NCBI GenBank assembly: GCA_024305745.1
Contig: JAHRBS010000004.1
Location: forward strand, 186,001-250,000
Length of the DNA: 64,000 bases
From: Polyporus tsugae
Taxonomy: Eukaryota > Basidiomycota > Agaricomycetes > Polyporales > Polyporaceae
Reading direction: 5' to 3'
Part shown: piece by piece, positions 24,304-37,238 of the stretch
How positions within the stretch are numbered: position 1 is the stretch's first letter
Layout of the letters: each line of letters opens with the position of its first letter
Program-made: the position numbers and the translations under genes
The notes under the pieces: generated by a model
Seen by the model: the letters and a program-made list of their open reading frames with translations, nothing else
Database searches by the model: none
Told to the model about the DNA's origin: nothing

Positions 24304-24842
24304 CTAAACACGTTGGCAGCGTCAGCGTGCGGGCGCGGCAACATCGACTAGACTTTTTGTAGTGTAATCTCACATACCGCGAATGTGTGTACTGCTAGCT
24401 CGTTCGCAGTGATGGAAGATTGGTTGAATCTCCACAGTGTACGTCCGAAAGGCCTTGCGCTCGTGGGAGTTCGTGAAAAAGCTGATCGTCGAGTGGGTTT
24501 GTGTTTTAGGCGCGCATGTTCGGATTTTTGCGATCAATACATGTACACCGGAGACTCGTCGTCCCCCACCAGTCCCCCACTAAGTACTAGTATGAACATA
24601 GAATGGTAGTCTCCGTTGCTGACCATATACTGGATGTAGATGACAGTCGATCTATATACCTATATGAATAGAATGGCGCTGTGCATCATTCACACTTCTC
24701 TAGTGCTACATTTGCGCTGTCGAAGGTATTCCGACTCTGCCGACTCCGGAGAAATCTCAAGAGATGCCAAGACATCTGACATACCGAACATCAACCAAGA
24801 TGTATCTGGAGACAATAGTCTCCAAAAAGAAAAAAGTTCCAT
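24304..24842. other. Intergenic between F-box gene 2 and FERS copy E
   Basis: The leader of copy E is conserved with the leader of copy F at 35700-35921 (shared CACATTCGCGGTA and CACTACAAAAAGTCTAG stretches). No separate gene. Confidence 0.6.
24808..24823. repeat. Near-palindromic 16-mer after F-box gene 2
   Basis: GGAGACAATAGTCTCC lies 20-35 nt beyond the F-box stop codon (24843). The matching site on the right arm (35464-35479) is a perfect palindrome. It could be a transcript-end hairpin or a protein site; role unknown. Confidence 0.6.
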
Positions 24843-26473
24843 CTAGTAATGCGCCCGAGACACGACATAGGGTTTCTCGTCATCACCAAGCTCCCAATAT
24901 CTTTCCTCTCCATCGATCCTCCACACATCGCGCATCTCGAACGCGCACAAACCCTTGTCCGTATCCTCCGGATCCTCCCTCTCGATACCCTCGAGCTCGA
25001 GATCAAGCGGGCCGACGGCACGCGCAAGCGCTTGAACAAAGTCCAGACCTTGGACATCGTTGAACGGCGGACACCGCGGGGCTTGCACGACAACGTGGCG
25101 GATAGGATGCCCTGCACCGCTCCGAATACCCAGCGTCGCCGCGAGCCTCGGGAGACTGTCAAAATTTTCTGACATGATCTCTTCCGGCCACTCGATGTCA
25201 AGCGTGTGGAGGTCTGGGCAGAGAACGGGTGCCTCCTGACTGAGTGCGTCGCACAGGATAGTCGTCGGAGAGTCATATAAACCGTTTCGATAGTCGACTT
25301 CGTCACCGGACACGTCGAACAGGACCGCGAGATGCGAGACGTGGGGCAAGTGTGCGAGAAAGGCCGGCCAGAAGGGCTCCCAGCCCTCGATGTAGATGTG
25401 CAAGTACGTGACCTGGGAGAGTGTAAGACATTTGTGCAGCGTGAGAAGCCATTCGACCCAGTCTGGGGGTTGTGCTGCGCCCCCGAAATTATGGTGTGCT
25501 TCGAGCCACAGACCGGACGCTGATCCATCCGCGACCAGAAGAATCTTCTCGTCTTGCGTCAGCACGTCCAGGGAGGTAACGGGACGAAGGGGGAGGGGCG
25601 GAAGAGGGGCGGGTGGACCATCAACGGCAAGGTGGTTGTCAATGTCCTGGAGGCGGATGAAGACGTCCTCTGGAAGCGAAAGATGCGAAATGACTATGCG
25701 CAGGATCTTGTACGAGCAGGACGTGAATACCAGGGAACGGAGATGGCGGAGAGGGACAGGATGGGAAGGAAGCTGCCAATTGCCTGTATGGGGCTCATCG
25801 TAAAGAAGGAAGTCGACATGTAGGAATGCGAGTGCTGGCACGTTGGAAAGAAGACGAAGTAAATCGAATGGATGGTAGAGAGGCGGCATTTCGAGATCGA
25901 AGAAGAGTACGAGGTGCGTCAGGTGAGGGAATGTGGAAGACGGCAACCAGTCGGTGACGGGCATGAGGGCAAGGGCCCCCAGGACAGGCCGATGTCACGG
26001 AACGAGTGACCCGAGGTTGGCAGCGTAATAATGAGACATTCCAGTTGGGATGCCTGGAGCTGCTCGAGCAAAGGAGCGACGTGGTCCCAAGTGGGGACCA
26101 TGGAAAGATCGAGCCTATGCAGTCGGGAGCCGTGAGCCTCGACTACAGATGCGAGCTGATCAGGCAGAGGTCCATCCCAATCTCCACCCTGGTATTCCGC
26201 GTCGAGGAACAAGGTGACAGCGAGCGGTCGCGAGCGTTCCAGGAAAGCCTCCATCTGGTCCTGACGTCGCCCATGCACGCGTGTCCATAAAGCGGGGGTC
26301 CCGAGGGCAACGTCTCGCCAATATCGGCAAATGTGAGAGAGGGTAAGCAACGGCTTCGTGTCAACTTCATTCTCAATATGCTTTTCGTCCGCGGGAAGGA
26401 GAAGGATCGGTTTGCGTTCGTGTAGCGTCATGACATCGAGGAAGATGATGGCGAGCAGCTCCGGAGCAAGACG
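24843..26473 (-). pseudogene. F-box-type gene 2, split by a 34-bp deletion
   Basis: After a TAG acceptor (26474) comes an F-box (LAPELLAIIFLDVM, then LLTLSHICRYWRDVALGTPALW). The frame runs for about 170 codons from the ATG at 26431 and then breaks at 25971-25983. Comparison with F-box gene 1 shows that a 34-bp segment flanked by the direct repeat CCCTTGC has been lost, which shifts the frame. The downstream half is a long open frame (25964-24843, 373 codons) with leucine-rich-like blocks (LPEDVFIRLQDID, FWPAFLAHLPHVSHLAVL) and the C-terminal signature FEMRDVW--DGEERYWELGDDEKP. The lesion is shared exactly with F-box gene 3, so it predates the inverted duplication. An N-terminally truncated product from the downstream frame is possible. 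Confidence 0.78.
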
Positions 26474-27029
26474 CTATCCAGAAGTATGTCAAACTCGGAT
26501 AAGTAACCCGTGGAAGTCGAAATGATACAATTTACCTGTGCATGGCTACTCGCGGAAACCTATCGCATGAGAACAAACCACTTGAGGGAACAATGTACGA
26601 ACCATTTGCCGACCGTTTCCTCCTGTGTTGCCATTGGACCAGGGCGGTGGGCGTAACTCACAAACAAAGTTGAGTGTTACGAAGTCAAGTACTGTGCAAT
26701 CGGTAACGTGTAAAATCGATACCACTACCAAGTCCTATGCAAGTGCTTGCAAGTGTGGGCCCGGGGTCGAGGACGAGAGTCTTAGACTAACTTGAGAGGA
26801 GGAAGCCGCGGACTTGAATTCGAAGTACTCGTTACTTTTTATTATAGGGGCTGGCTTATCCACTCCCGTAAGTGAATAAGTAATTGGGTAATGGTGTAAG
26901 TAACTGAAGCAAATAGTAATAGTGACGGGTTTAGCCGCCTTCGCCCCATTCTCTCCTTCTCTCCCGACTACGACCTCCGCATCCCGCTCGCCGACGCCTT
27001 GCCCATGAACACCACGTAATTCGTCCGAG

Positions 27030-27097
27030 ATGCGTACGGTTAAGCTGGTCGTAATTGGTGCCTCGGGCGTCGGCAAATCGAGCATCTGTAACCAAGT
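27030..27097 (+). pseudogene. Truncated 5' fragment of the Rab7-like gene
   Basis: Matches the first exon of the intact Rab gene (33262-33197) from the ATG through the P-loop GASGVGKSSI, then diverges within a few bases of the exon end (two mismatches before accompanying CCAAGT). No further GTPase motif follows. It marks the inner end of the left palindrome arm and shows that this arm is the copy. Confidence 0.9.
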
Positions 27098-27480
27098 GTT
27101 CAATTTGTCCTCCAACATCCACCTTCTTCGCCCGGGGGCCGGCAACATCATCGCCCCCCTCCTCCCCTGCCCCCCAACGCCAACCCACCAACCTCTACCA
27201 ACCTTCTCAAACATCCAAGGCACCCTTGGAGGCAACACAGCCGTCCGAAAACCTGATACGTTGCCGCGGTCGCATTTGGCGCCTCACAGTGCATTCCACT
27301 TTGTGAACTCTTCGTCGCTCTCCGTACGGTGGTCGGCGACGCTTGCATGCCATTCTCCGGCGAGTTTTTCTCGCGAGTGATAGATTTGTCAGATTGCAGC
27401 AACTCGATGGCACGGTTCGTTGCTATCCCTGGTATGGTTTTCGAATCTAACGGCTACGCGCTTCCGGGAGACCGGTCAGG
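27098..27480. other. Spacer beside palindrome junction
   Basis: No gene seen. Unique sequence between the Rab fragment and an RRM relic. Confidence 0.45.
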
Positions 27481-27529
27481 TTCGCGCACGTATAAGCATG
27501 GTAGTCGACTACATAGTCATGGTCGTAGT

Positions 27530-27796
27530 ACCATGAGTCGGGCCGCTCGAAGGGGCTTCGGCTTCGTCACGTTCGAGGACGCGAACAGCACGGACCAGTC
27601 ACTGGGCAGCCGGACCCTATCCTGGACGACAACTGGGTATGTCACCCCTGTTCTTCCTGTTGCTGTATCGTCCAGAAGACTCGCAATCGTGACGTCTTTG
27701 TTTCACTGCTAGATTGAGGTCAAGGTCTCCCAACCGCAGAACCAGCGCGACGGAGCGCGCTTCGGGCACGGCAGCACCAGCGTCAACCGCGGCAGG
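27530..27796 (+). pseudogene. Relic of an RNA-recognition-motif protein
   Basis: The frame at 27538-27600 encodes RRGFGFVTFEDANSTDQ, a textbook RNP1 motif. After a candidate intron (GTATGT near 27636 to CTAG at 27712), IEVKVSQPQNQRDGARFGHG follows, like the segment after the last RRM strand. The piece between fits only if the frame shifts (DDNW is readable in another frame), and no start, first half of the RRM or end is visible. I read it as a degraded fragment; a diverged small gene cannot be excluded. Confidence 0.5.
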
Positions 27797-28520
27797 GTGA
27801 CATTGGCGATACGAACGCCACAGGCAACTCCAACGGCGCAATATACCACGCGGGCGCCATCGCAGAGCAACGTTGTTGACCCAGGAATCCGACGGGAAGA
27901 CTTCGAGGTACATGTAACAGAAGTTGTCGGATTGCTGGCGCTGGAGATGTCAGGATGGAGGACGATGGTAAGTTGGTTATCACGCTGTCTGATTAGTTAC
28001 TAGTTGATGTGCTTGTGAGTACATGCTGAGCGAATAGACTGGAGTCACTGTCCTTGAGGCCACTGGAGCCTCGCCATCCGACGCGCAGACTCGGAGTTTG
28101 CCCGACTGACGAACGAGAGTTGGCAATACTTATCGCAATCGAAGAGGCAGCAGGCTCGTGCTTGAACGCCATCGCCCAAGATAGTGTACATACGTGTACT
28201 GAACAACTTGGTCGCATACACGGCAAATCGAGTAGGCAAAGGGAGGAGCCGTGTAGAATGTGAAAGCCGAGGTCCTAAGCGAACGACGTGTTAACGGTAA
28301 CTGAGGGCTCGTACTCATGACACGCGCTTGGCGATTGCAGTAAGTCCGTTCCCCTCATCAAGTACTGCGTTGTCTAACAAATTTCAGGATCACTAGCCTG
28401 TTTCCTACGTCATCGATCAACCCCGTAGCTTGGGAGCACTCAGGGGTACCCTCCTTCGGTACTACGTCCAGGGGAGAGAAGGATAATCGACATCCTTCGA
28501 CTCTTGTCTTTACGCTCATC
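27797..28520. other. Upstream region of the GMC oxidoreductase gene
   Basis: No gene seen. It contains short overlapping frames only. Confidence 0.5.
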
Positions 28521-31162
<2,642 letters not shown>

Positions 31163-31910
31163 GTCGGCGCTGGACCTGCCGTACGTCCTAGTCGACACGT
31201 TGTCAACCCGGGTCTTTCGGAAATTGATGCGCCTCTTCTAGCCGAAATATGTAGTTGGATTGGCAGGAGAGGCGATCGTACGAGCTGGGGAATTATCATA
31301 AGCCCGGGTTCCTTGCACCCAGGAGCCTGATATCGACAGTCGACTCGGACTCTTGAGAAAGTTCATGACGAGAGGAGTATCCTTAGTTACGTTAACGTTT
31401 GTCTTTCCGGATTTGAATGGATGCCACGGACAACAGTTAACGCTAGTATTGAATGAGCTCGAAGCAAGTACTGAACTAACACCTGGGCCTCTCGACTTCT
31501 TACCTTCGAGACCGTCTGAGCCGATCGATTTGCCTACGGCAACTTGAAGCTCAGTCACAAGGGCTCAGACTGGAGGTTCGGCGACACGCCGTTGCTGGTG
31601 GCGCACTCTACCTTGCCTCACACCTGACGCCATTGCGAATTTGAGAGCCAAAACCCTGCCATAATGCGAGGAGCAACGACGCGGCGAGACTCGGGGTTGA
31701 TTTTCGTGACGCGGGGTAGATAGAGCATAAGGAGGATCTTGGACGGAATAGCGATGGGTCAGAGTAGCCTGCAATACGGTTACAGATAACAAATGGGACG
31801 ACAGGCAGCACAAAGAGCCTCCGGGAATAGACCAGAAATAATAGCACTCGAATAGAACGACGAGCATGTGGAGCAAAGAGCGACTGAACACGGACCGTCT
31901 GCAGCAAACG
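31163..31910. other. Convergent intergenic between GMC gene and Rab gene
   Basis: No supported gene. 3' flanks of two convergent genes. Confidence 0.55.
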
Positions 31911-33262
31911 TCATGTCCCGCAACATGATCCCGTAACGCGCCCGAGTCTTCTGTCCGGGGGAAAGCCAGAGAGGTGGATGCTGTTCCCCTGGCTGGCCTC
32001 CTGGACGTGCATCGTCCGCGCCTCGAGCGCCTCCTCGTACTCTTGTCGGGTGACGACGCGCTGCGCGATATACTCGAACACGTCCTTCACACCGTCTCCC
32101 GTCTTCGCAGAGGTGAAGAACAGCTTCGGGTAGCGTTCGAGGGGTGGTGGGGGCACGTACGAGTTCGCGGGGGAGCAGCCGACTTCGGGCGTGGTAGCAG
32201 TCGTCGTGGCTGCTTGGCCGCGGATGAAGAGACTGGGAGTAATTGTCGGGGCAGACGACATTGAGGAGTTCGAGGGTATGCGGCGGGCAGGGCGGAAGGG
32301 CGACTTAGATCGGGAGGGCGAGCGAGACGCAGATAAGGCAGTGAACGCTGGGGAGGATAGAGCGGACTGAAACGTGTCGTAGATGGAGGAGGATGGAGTG
32401 TGGTATATAGAATGTGTGGTCGTCATGGTTCCAACTGTGCCGCCGCCTCGGAAAAGCGTTGAGCGACTCTGTGAACGGGAGGGACGCAACATACGACCAC
32501 GTCGTACGTGTGGAGAACCGATCTCGATCGAGGCCGACGTAGGTGCGTCGAGGTCCACGTCTGGGACGTCCGGGTCGGAATGTAGAGGATCGTCGTCATC
32601 CTCAGGTGATATTTCTTGCAGGGGGAGGTCCATGGCGGGCGATGGAGGTGTCGTAGGATGGGGGGCGATAGTCTGGATGAAAGCTCTTGCCTCAGCTGGC
32701 GTGACCGTCCCACTTCCTCTTCTCCCCGACACTGGTCCTTCTGCTCCCCCTCCCTCCACGACATCGATCTTGTTGCCAACAATGACACAGCAGAACTCCT
32801 CGACACGTTCGTCCGGTACCGGGGCCTTGTCGCGGAAGTCGTCCCACCATTTTGTCAGCGCGCCCAGCGTTTGAGGCTGGTTCACGTCGAACATTAGGAT
32901 GACCGCATCTGCACCACGGAAGAAAGCAGAGGACAGGCCAGAGAACCTCTCCTGACCTGCCGTATCCTGCGACCCGTCGAGTTAGGTCCGCATACGCACA
33001 AAGACGTCGCGTGATCGTACTCACCCATATTTGCAGGGTGACCTGCTCATCCGGATGGCTGTGGTGGGGAAGTGTCTTCGTTATAAAATCCGCGCCGATG
33101 GTCGCCCTGTATCCCGTCGTGAACCGGCCGGCGATGTACTGCAAACGCAAGGACAAATGTCGGTATCCGCGCTGAGAACTCCTGAGGTGCACTGACTTGG
33201 TTACGAATGCTCGATTTGCCGACGCCCGAGGCACCAATTACGACCAGCTTAACCGTACGCAT
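31911..33262 (-). CDS. Rab7-like small GTPase with a long insertion
   Basis: Membrane-traffic GTPase. Three exons: 33262-33197, 33138-33025 and 32966-31911; 411 residues, twice the usual 200. Motifs: GASGVGKSS (10-18, P-loop), TTGYRATIGADF (switch I, Rab7-like), WDTAGQERF (60-68), FRGADAVILMFDV, NKID (125-128) and TSAK (345-348). Between NKID and TSAK, where Rabs have about 30 residues, there are about 215, mostly low-complexity: an acidic DDDD/PDVPDVD patch, an SRSQSRSTLF patch, Ser/Pro/Thr runs. The C-terminus is CCGT, a CCxx geranylgeranylation signal. The insertion lies in one exon without splice-like gaps. Divergent to F-box gene 3, sharing about 550 bp upstream. It is the source of the fragment at 27030-27097. 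Rab class firm; exact subfamily less so. Confidence 0.85.
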
Positions 33263-33818
33263 CTCGGACGAATTACGTGGTGTTCATGGGCAAGGCGTCG
33301 GCGAGCGGGATGCGGAGGTCGTAGTCGGGAGAGAAGGAGAGAATGGGGCGAAGGCGGCTAAACCCGTCACTATTACTATTTGCTTCAGTTACTTACACCA
33401 TTACCCAATTACTTATTCACTTACGGGAGTGGATAAGCCAGCCCCTATAATAAAAAGTAACGAGTACTTCGAATTCAAGTCCGCGGCTTCCTCCTCTCAA
33501 GTTAGTCTAAGACTCTCGTCCTCGACCCCGGGCCCACACTTGCAAGCACTTGCATAGGACTTGGTAGTGGTATCGATTTTACACGTTACCGATTGCACAG
33601 TACTTGACTTCGTAACACTCAACTTTGTTTGTGAGTTACGCCCACCGCCCTGGTCCAATGGCAACACAGGAGGAAACGGTCGGCAAATGGTTCGTACATT
33701 GTTCCCTCAAGTGGTTTGTTCTCATGCGATAGGTTTCCGCGAGTAGCCATGCACAGGTAAATTGTATCATTTCGACTTCCACGGGTTACTTATCCGAGTT
33801 TGACATACTTCTGGATAG

Positions 33819-35446
33819 CGTCTTGCTCCGGAGCTGCTCGCCATCATCTTCCTCGATGTCATGACGCTACACGAACGCAAACCGATCCTTCTCCTTCCCG
33901 CGGACGAAAAGCATATTGAGAATGAAGTTGACACGAAGCCGTTGCTTACCCTCTCTCACATTTGCCGATATTGGCGAGACGTTGCCCTCGGGACCCCCGC
34001 TTTATGGACACGCGTGCATGGGCGACGTCAGGACCAGATGGAGGCTTTCCTGGAACGCTCGCGACCGCTCGCTGTCACCTTGTTCCTCGACGCGGAATAC
34101 CAGGGTGGAGATTGGGATGGACCTCTGCCTGATCAGCTCGCATCTGTAGTCGAGGCTCACGGCTCCCGACTGCATAGGCTCGATCTTTCCATGGTCCCCA
34201 CTTGGGACCACGTCGCTCCTTTGCTCGAGCAGCTCCAGGCATCCCAACTGGAATGTCTCATTATTACGCTGCCAACCTCGGGTCACTCGTTCCGTGACAT
34301 CGGCCTGTCCTGGGGGCCCTTGCCCTCATGCCCGTCACCGACTGGTTGCCGTCTTCCACATTCCCTCACCTGACGCACCTCGTACTCTTCTTCGATCTCG
34401 AAATGCCGCCTCTCTACCATCCATTCGATTTACTTCGTCTTCTTTCCAACGTGCCAGCACTCGCATTCCTACATGTCGACTTCCTTCTTTACGATGAGCC
34501 CCATACAGGCAATTGGCAGCTTCCTTCCCATCCTGTCCCTCTCCGCCATCTCCGTTCCCTGGTATTCACGTCCTGCTCGTACAAGATCCTGCGCATAGTC
34601 ATTTCGCATCTTTCGCTTCCAGAGGACGTCTTCATCCGCCTCCAGGACATTGACAACCACCTTGCCGTTGATGGTCCACCCGCCCCTCTTCCGCCCCTCC
34701 CCCTTCGTCCCGTTACCTCCCTGGACGTGCTGACGCAAGACGAGAAGATTCTTCTGGTCGCGGATGGATCAGCGCCCGGTCTGTGGCTCGAAGCACACCA
34801 TAATTTCGGGGGCGCAGCACAACCCCCAGACTGGGTCGAATGGCTTCTCACGCTGCACAAATGTCTTACACTCTCTCACGTCACGTACTTGCACATCTAC
34901 ATCGAGGGCTGGGAGCCCTTCTGGCCGGCCTTTCTCGCACACTTGCCCCACGTCTCGCATCTCGCGGTCCTGTTCGACGTGTCCGGTGACGAAGTCGACT
35001 ATCGAAACGGTTTATATGACTCTCCGACGACTATCCTGTGCGACGCACTCAGTCAGGAGGCACCCGTTCTCTGCCCAGACCTCCACACGCTTGACATCGA
35101 GTGGCCGGAAGCGATCATGTCAGAAAATTTTGACAGTCTCCCGAGGCTCGCGGCGATGCTGGGTACTCGGAGCGGTGCAGGGCATCCTATCCGCCACGTT
35201 GTCGTGCAAGCCCCGCGGTGTCCGCCGTTCAACGATGTCCAAGGTCCGGACTTTGTTCAAGCGCTTGCGCGTGCCGTCAGCCTGCTTGATCTCGAGCTCG
35301 AGGGTATCGAGAGGGAGGAGGATACGGACAAGGGCTTGTGCGCGTTCGAGATGCGTGATGTGTGGCAGGTCGATGGAGAGGAAAGATATTGGGAGCTTGG
35401 TGATGACGATAAACCTCAATATGACGTGTCTCTTGTGCAATACTAG
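33819..35446 (+). pseudogene. F-box-type gene 3, split by the same 34-bp deletion
   Basis: Mirror copy of F-box gene 2. The F-box block follows a TAG acceptor at 33818; an ATG lies at 33861. The frame breaks at 34311-34325, where the segment between two CCCTTGC repeats present in F-box gene 1 is missing. The downstream frame (34328-35446, 372 codons) is open and ends FEMRDVW--DGEERYWELGDDDKP. Differences from copy 2 are few and cluster toward the 3' end (for example EREED in place of EREDPED). A 16-bp perfect palindrome follows the stop. Expression of a C-terminal half protein is possible but not shown. Confidence 0.78.
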
Positions 35447-35463
35447 TTGGCTGTTCTTTGTTT

Positions 35464-35479
35464 GGAGACAATTGTCTCC
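35464..35479. repeat. Perfect 16-bp palindrome after F-box gene 3
   Basis: GGAGACAATTGTCTCC, starting 18 nt after the F-box stop codon. The left-arm counterpart is the same except at the centre. It could form an 8-bp hairpin in the transcript. Confidence 0.75.
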
Positions 35480-35921
35480 AGATACATCTTGGTTGATGTT
35501 CGCGGTATGTCAGATGTTTTGGCGCCTCTCGAGATGCAGGCTGGAGTTGGCAGAGTCGGAATACTTACCTTCGACGCCGCGAGTGCAGTACTGGGGCAGT
35601 GTGAATGTTGCACAATATGTCAGTACCAGTCTATGTTAGAAATACTAGTGGGGGACAACGACGGGTCTCCGAGTGCGTGACTGTATGGTCTTGAACTTGA
35701 AATGTTGTTTGATTCGCAAAAATCCGAACATGCGCGCCTAAAACATAAACATCACCTTTCTCACGAACTCCCACCAGCGCAAGAGAATTCCCTGAGGTAT
35801 TCAACCAATCTTCCATCACTGTGAACGAGCTAGCAGTACACACATTCGCGGTACGTGAGATTACACTACAAAAAGTCTAGTCGATGTTGCTGCGCCCGCA
35901 CGCTGACACCAACGTGTTTAG

Positions 35922-37214
35922 ATGTCTTGGGCGGCACCGTTTTCGTTCAACCACGCTCTCTGGAGGTCACTTAGACTTGGGAGCCACTCCAAACCCATTC
36001 AAAAACACGTTGCAAGCTGGAATTGGAGGAATTACTCCAACTTCCCACTGAAACGACGATTTACGACCAGAGAAACCTCAGGGCAAGATCCGCCGACGCC
36101 GGAAGCCACACCTGAGACCCCTACAGCAGTACGGACCCCGATAACACAGCCTCGCCGAAGGATACGCACCCTGAACCCAGCCAGACTCACTCCAGACGAC
36201 TTCCTGGACGTCAGCTCAAAGGGTCGACCTAGCTTGCACGTCGTCCTACAGTCCGCTTCGGACCATCTTGCTCAGTGTTCAGTATCCCTCTTCGCGTCCC
36301 CGTTAGAATGGAGCTCCCGCATGTTCCCTGCCGGCACTCATGGATTCCTGTACTATCGCGTCCCCCCTAACGGCTCCCCCCTCGCAGGCGAGCTGCGGTT
36401 CCGCATCACGCCCTCACGCGATCCCGCGGGCTTCGCGACAGGCTCCGTCTTGCTCACCGAGCATGGCATGCCCTCGAGGTACCCCTTGTACAAGATTGTG
36501 TCCCGGCCGAATTACCGGTACATCGCCGCCCTCCTCCTCCAGGACGGCCTCGTATCGCAACAGACCATAGACCTCACCACCGCAGCGGTCGCGTCGCTGC
36601 GAATCAGCGCTGGCATTGCGCGGGTTGCGGAGATGTCATCTAGCACCCTGAGCACATTTGGGCAGGAGTTCGTCTATCACTTGGGGCCATACGCGCCGAA
36701 CAGGTGCCTCTTCATTGGCCCAGACTCTATACACCGACTGGACGCAAGGTACTTCGCATCGTTTCGAGTCACCGTGCTGGGCGGGAAGTACGTGCGATAT
36801 TCTCCCTTTGAAGCTAACGCTCCGAGTTTGTTTTGTTTTTTCAAAAAAAAAAAACACCCCGAGCATATATCGAACCCTGACGTGCTGTCCTTGCCAGGGT
36901 CTATGGTCTGCTGCTTCGAGCGGTCGACGCTGCCCGAACATGCCGGAAGACGCGTCGTCGTCATGCGTTTTGTTCGGTTTCTTGACAGCGACCCCATACG
37001 ACACGTTCCGGCTCCTGATGGACGCATCTACCCCGTCGAGGAGCTAAGACCTCGCGAGGGGGAGCTCGCGAAGACGATGAGTTACGGCCGGGTGCACCCG
37101 TGGGCAGTAGATGTGGACAAGGAATGGAAGAGGACGATGACGCTGGGGAAGGCGTTGCGAACCCTGTTTGAGAATGAGGAGCTGTACGGATCTCCAAGGG
37201 GATCGCATGTATGA
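35922..37214 (+). CDS. FERS family copy F, intron retained in frame
   Basis: A single open frame of 430 codons. In all other copies exon 1 ends PFEG at a GT donor. Here the donor GT after GAAG is CT (36812 region: GAAGCTAACG), so splicing at the family site is impossible. The former intron, including an A12 run (36842-36853) and the old acceptor TTGCCAG, reads open and in frame into CCFERSTLPEHAGRR. The protein would carry about 25 extra residues (NAPSLFCFFKKKK.. region) between the two family halves. A downstream GT (36830 region) could serve as a substitute donor and also keeps the frame. N-terminus MSWAAPFSFNHALWRSLRLG, with WRNYSNFP. The C-terminal end is intact: LFENEELYGSP. Upstream leader with a GTTTAG acceptor directly before the ATG. 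Confidence 0.72.
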   Translation: MSWAAPFSFNHALWRSLRLGSHSKPIQKHVASWNWRNYSNFPLKRRFTTRETSGQDPPTPEATPETPTAVRTPITQPRRRIRTLNPARLTPDDFLDVSSKGRPSLHVVLQSASDHLAQCSVSLFASPLEWSSRMFPAGTHGFLYYRVPPNGSPLAGELRFRITPSRDPAGFATGSVLLTEHGMPSRYPLYKIVSRPNYRYIAALLLQDGLVSQQTIDLTTAAVASLRISAGIARVAEMSSSTLSTFGQEFVYHLGPYAPNRCLFIGPDSIHRLDARYFASFRVTVLGGKYVRYSPFEANAPSLFCFFKKKKHPEHISNPDVLSLPGSMVCCFERSTLPEHAGRRVVVMRFVRFLDSDPIRHVPAPDGRIYPVEELRPREGELAKTMSYGRVHPWAVDVDKEWKRTMTLGKALRTLFENEELYGSPRGSHV

Positions 37215-37238
37215 TTGCGAATGCGGGGTGCTAGATAT

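Larger units (their letters stand above)
23025..27097 (-). repeat. Left arm of inner inverted repeat
   Basis: Reading outwards from 27097: a 5' piece of a Rab-like gene, an upstream region, F-box gene 2, then FERS copy E. The mirror image lies at 33195-37214. From 24843 to 27097 the two arms are nearly identical: predicted peptides from the intergenic part match over more than 100 residues, and the first 170 codons of the F-box frames are the same. Outward of 24843 similarity drops, clearly so in the FERS gene. The arm breaks off inside the first exon/intron junction of the Rab gene. Confidence 0.9.
33195..37214 (+). repeat. Right arm of inner inverted repeat
   Basis: Reverse-complement counterpart of 23025-27097: first exon of the Rab gene, shared upstream region, F-box gene 3, then FERS copy F. 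33195-35446 is nearly identical to 27097-24843. The spacer between the arms is about 6.1 kb. Because this side carries the complete Rab gene, it is the likely donor. Confidence 0.9.
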
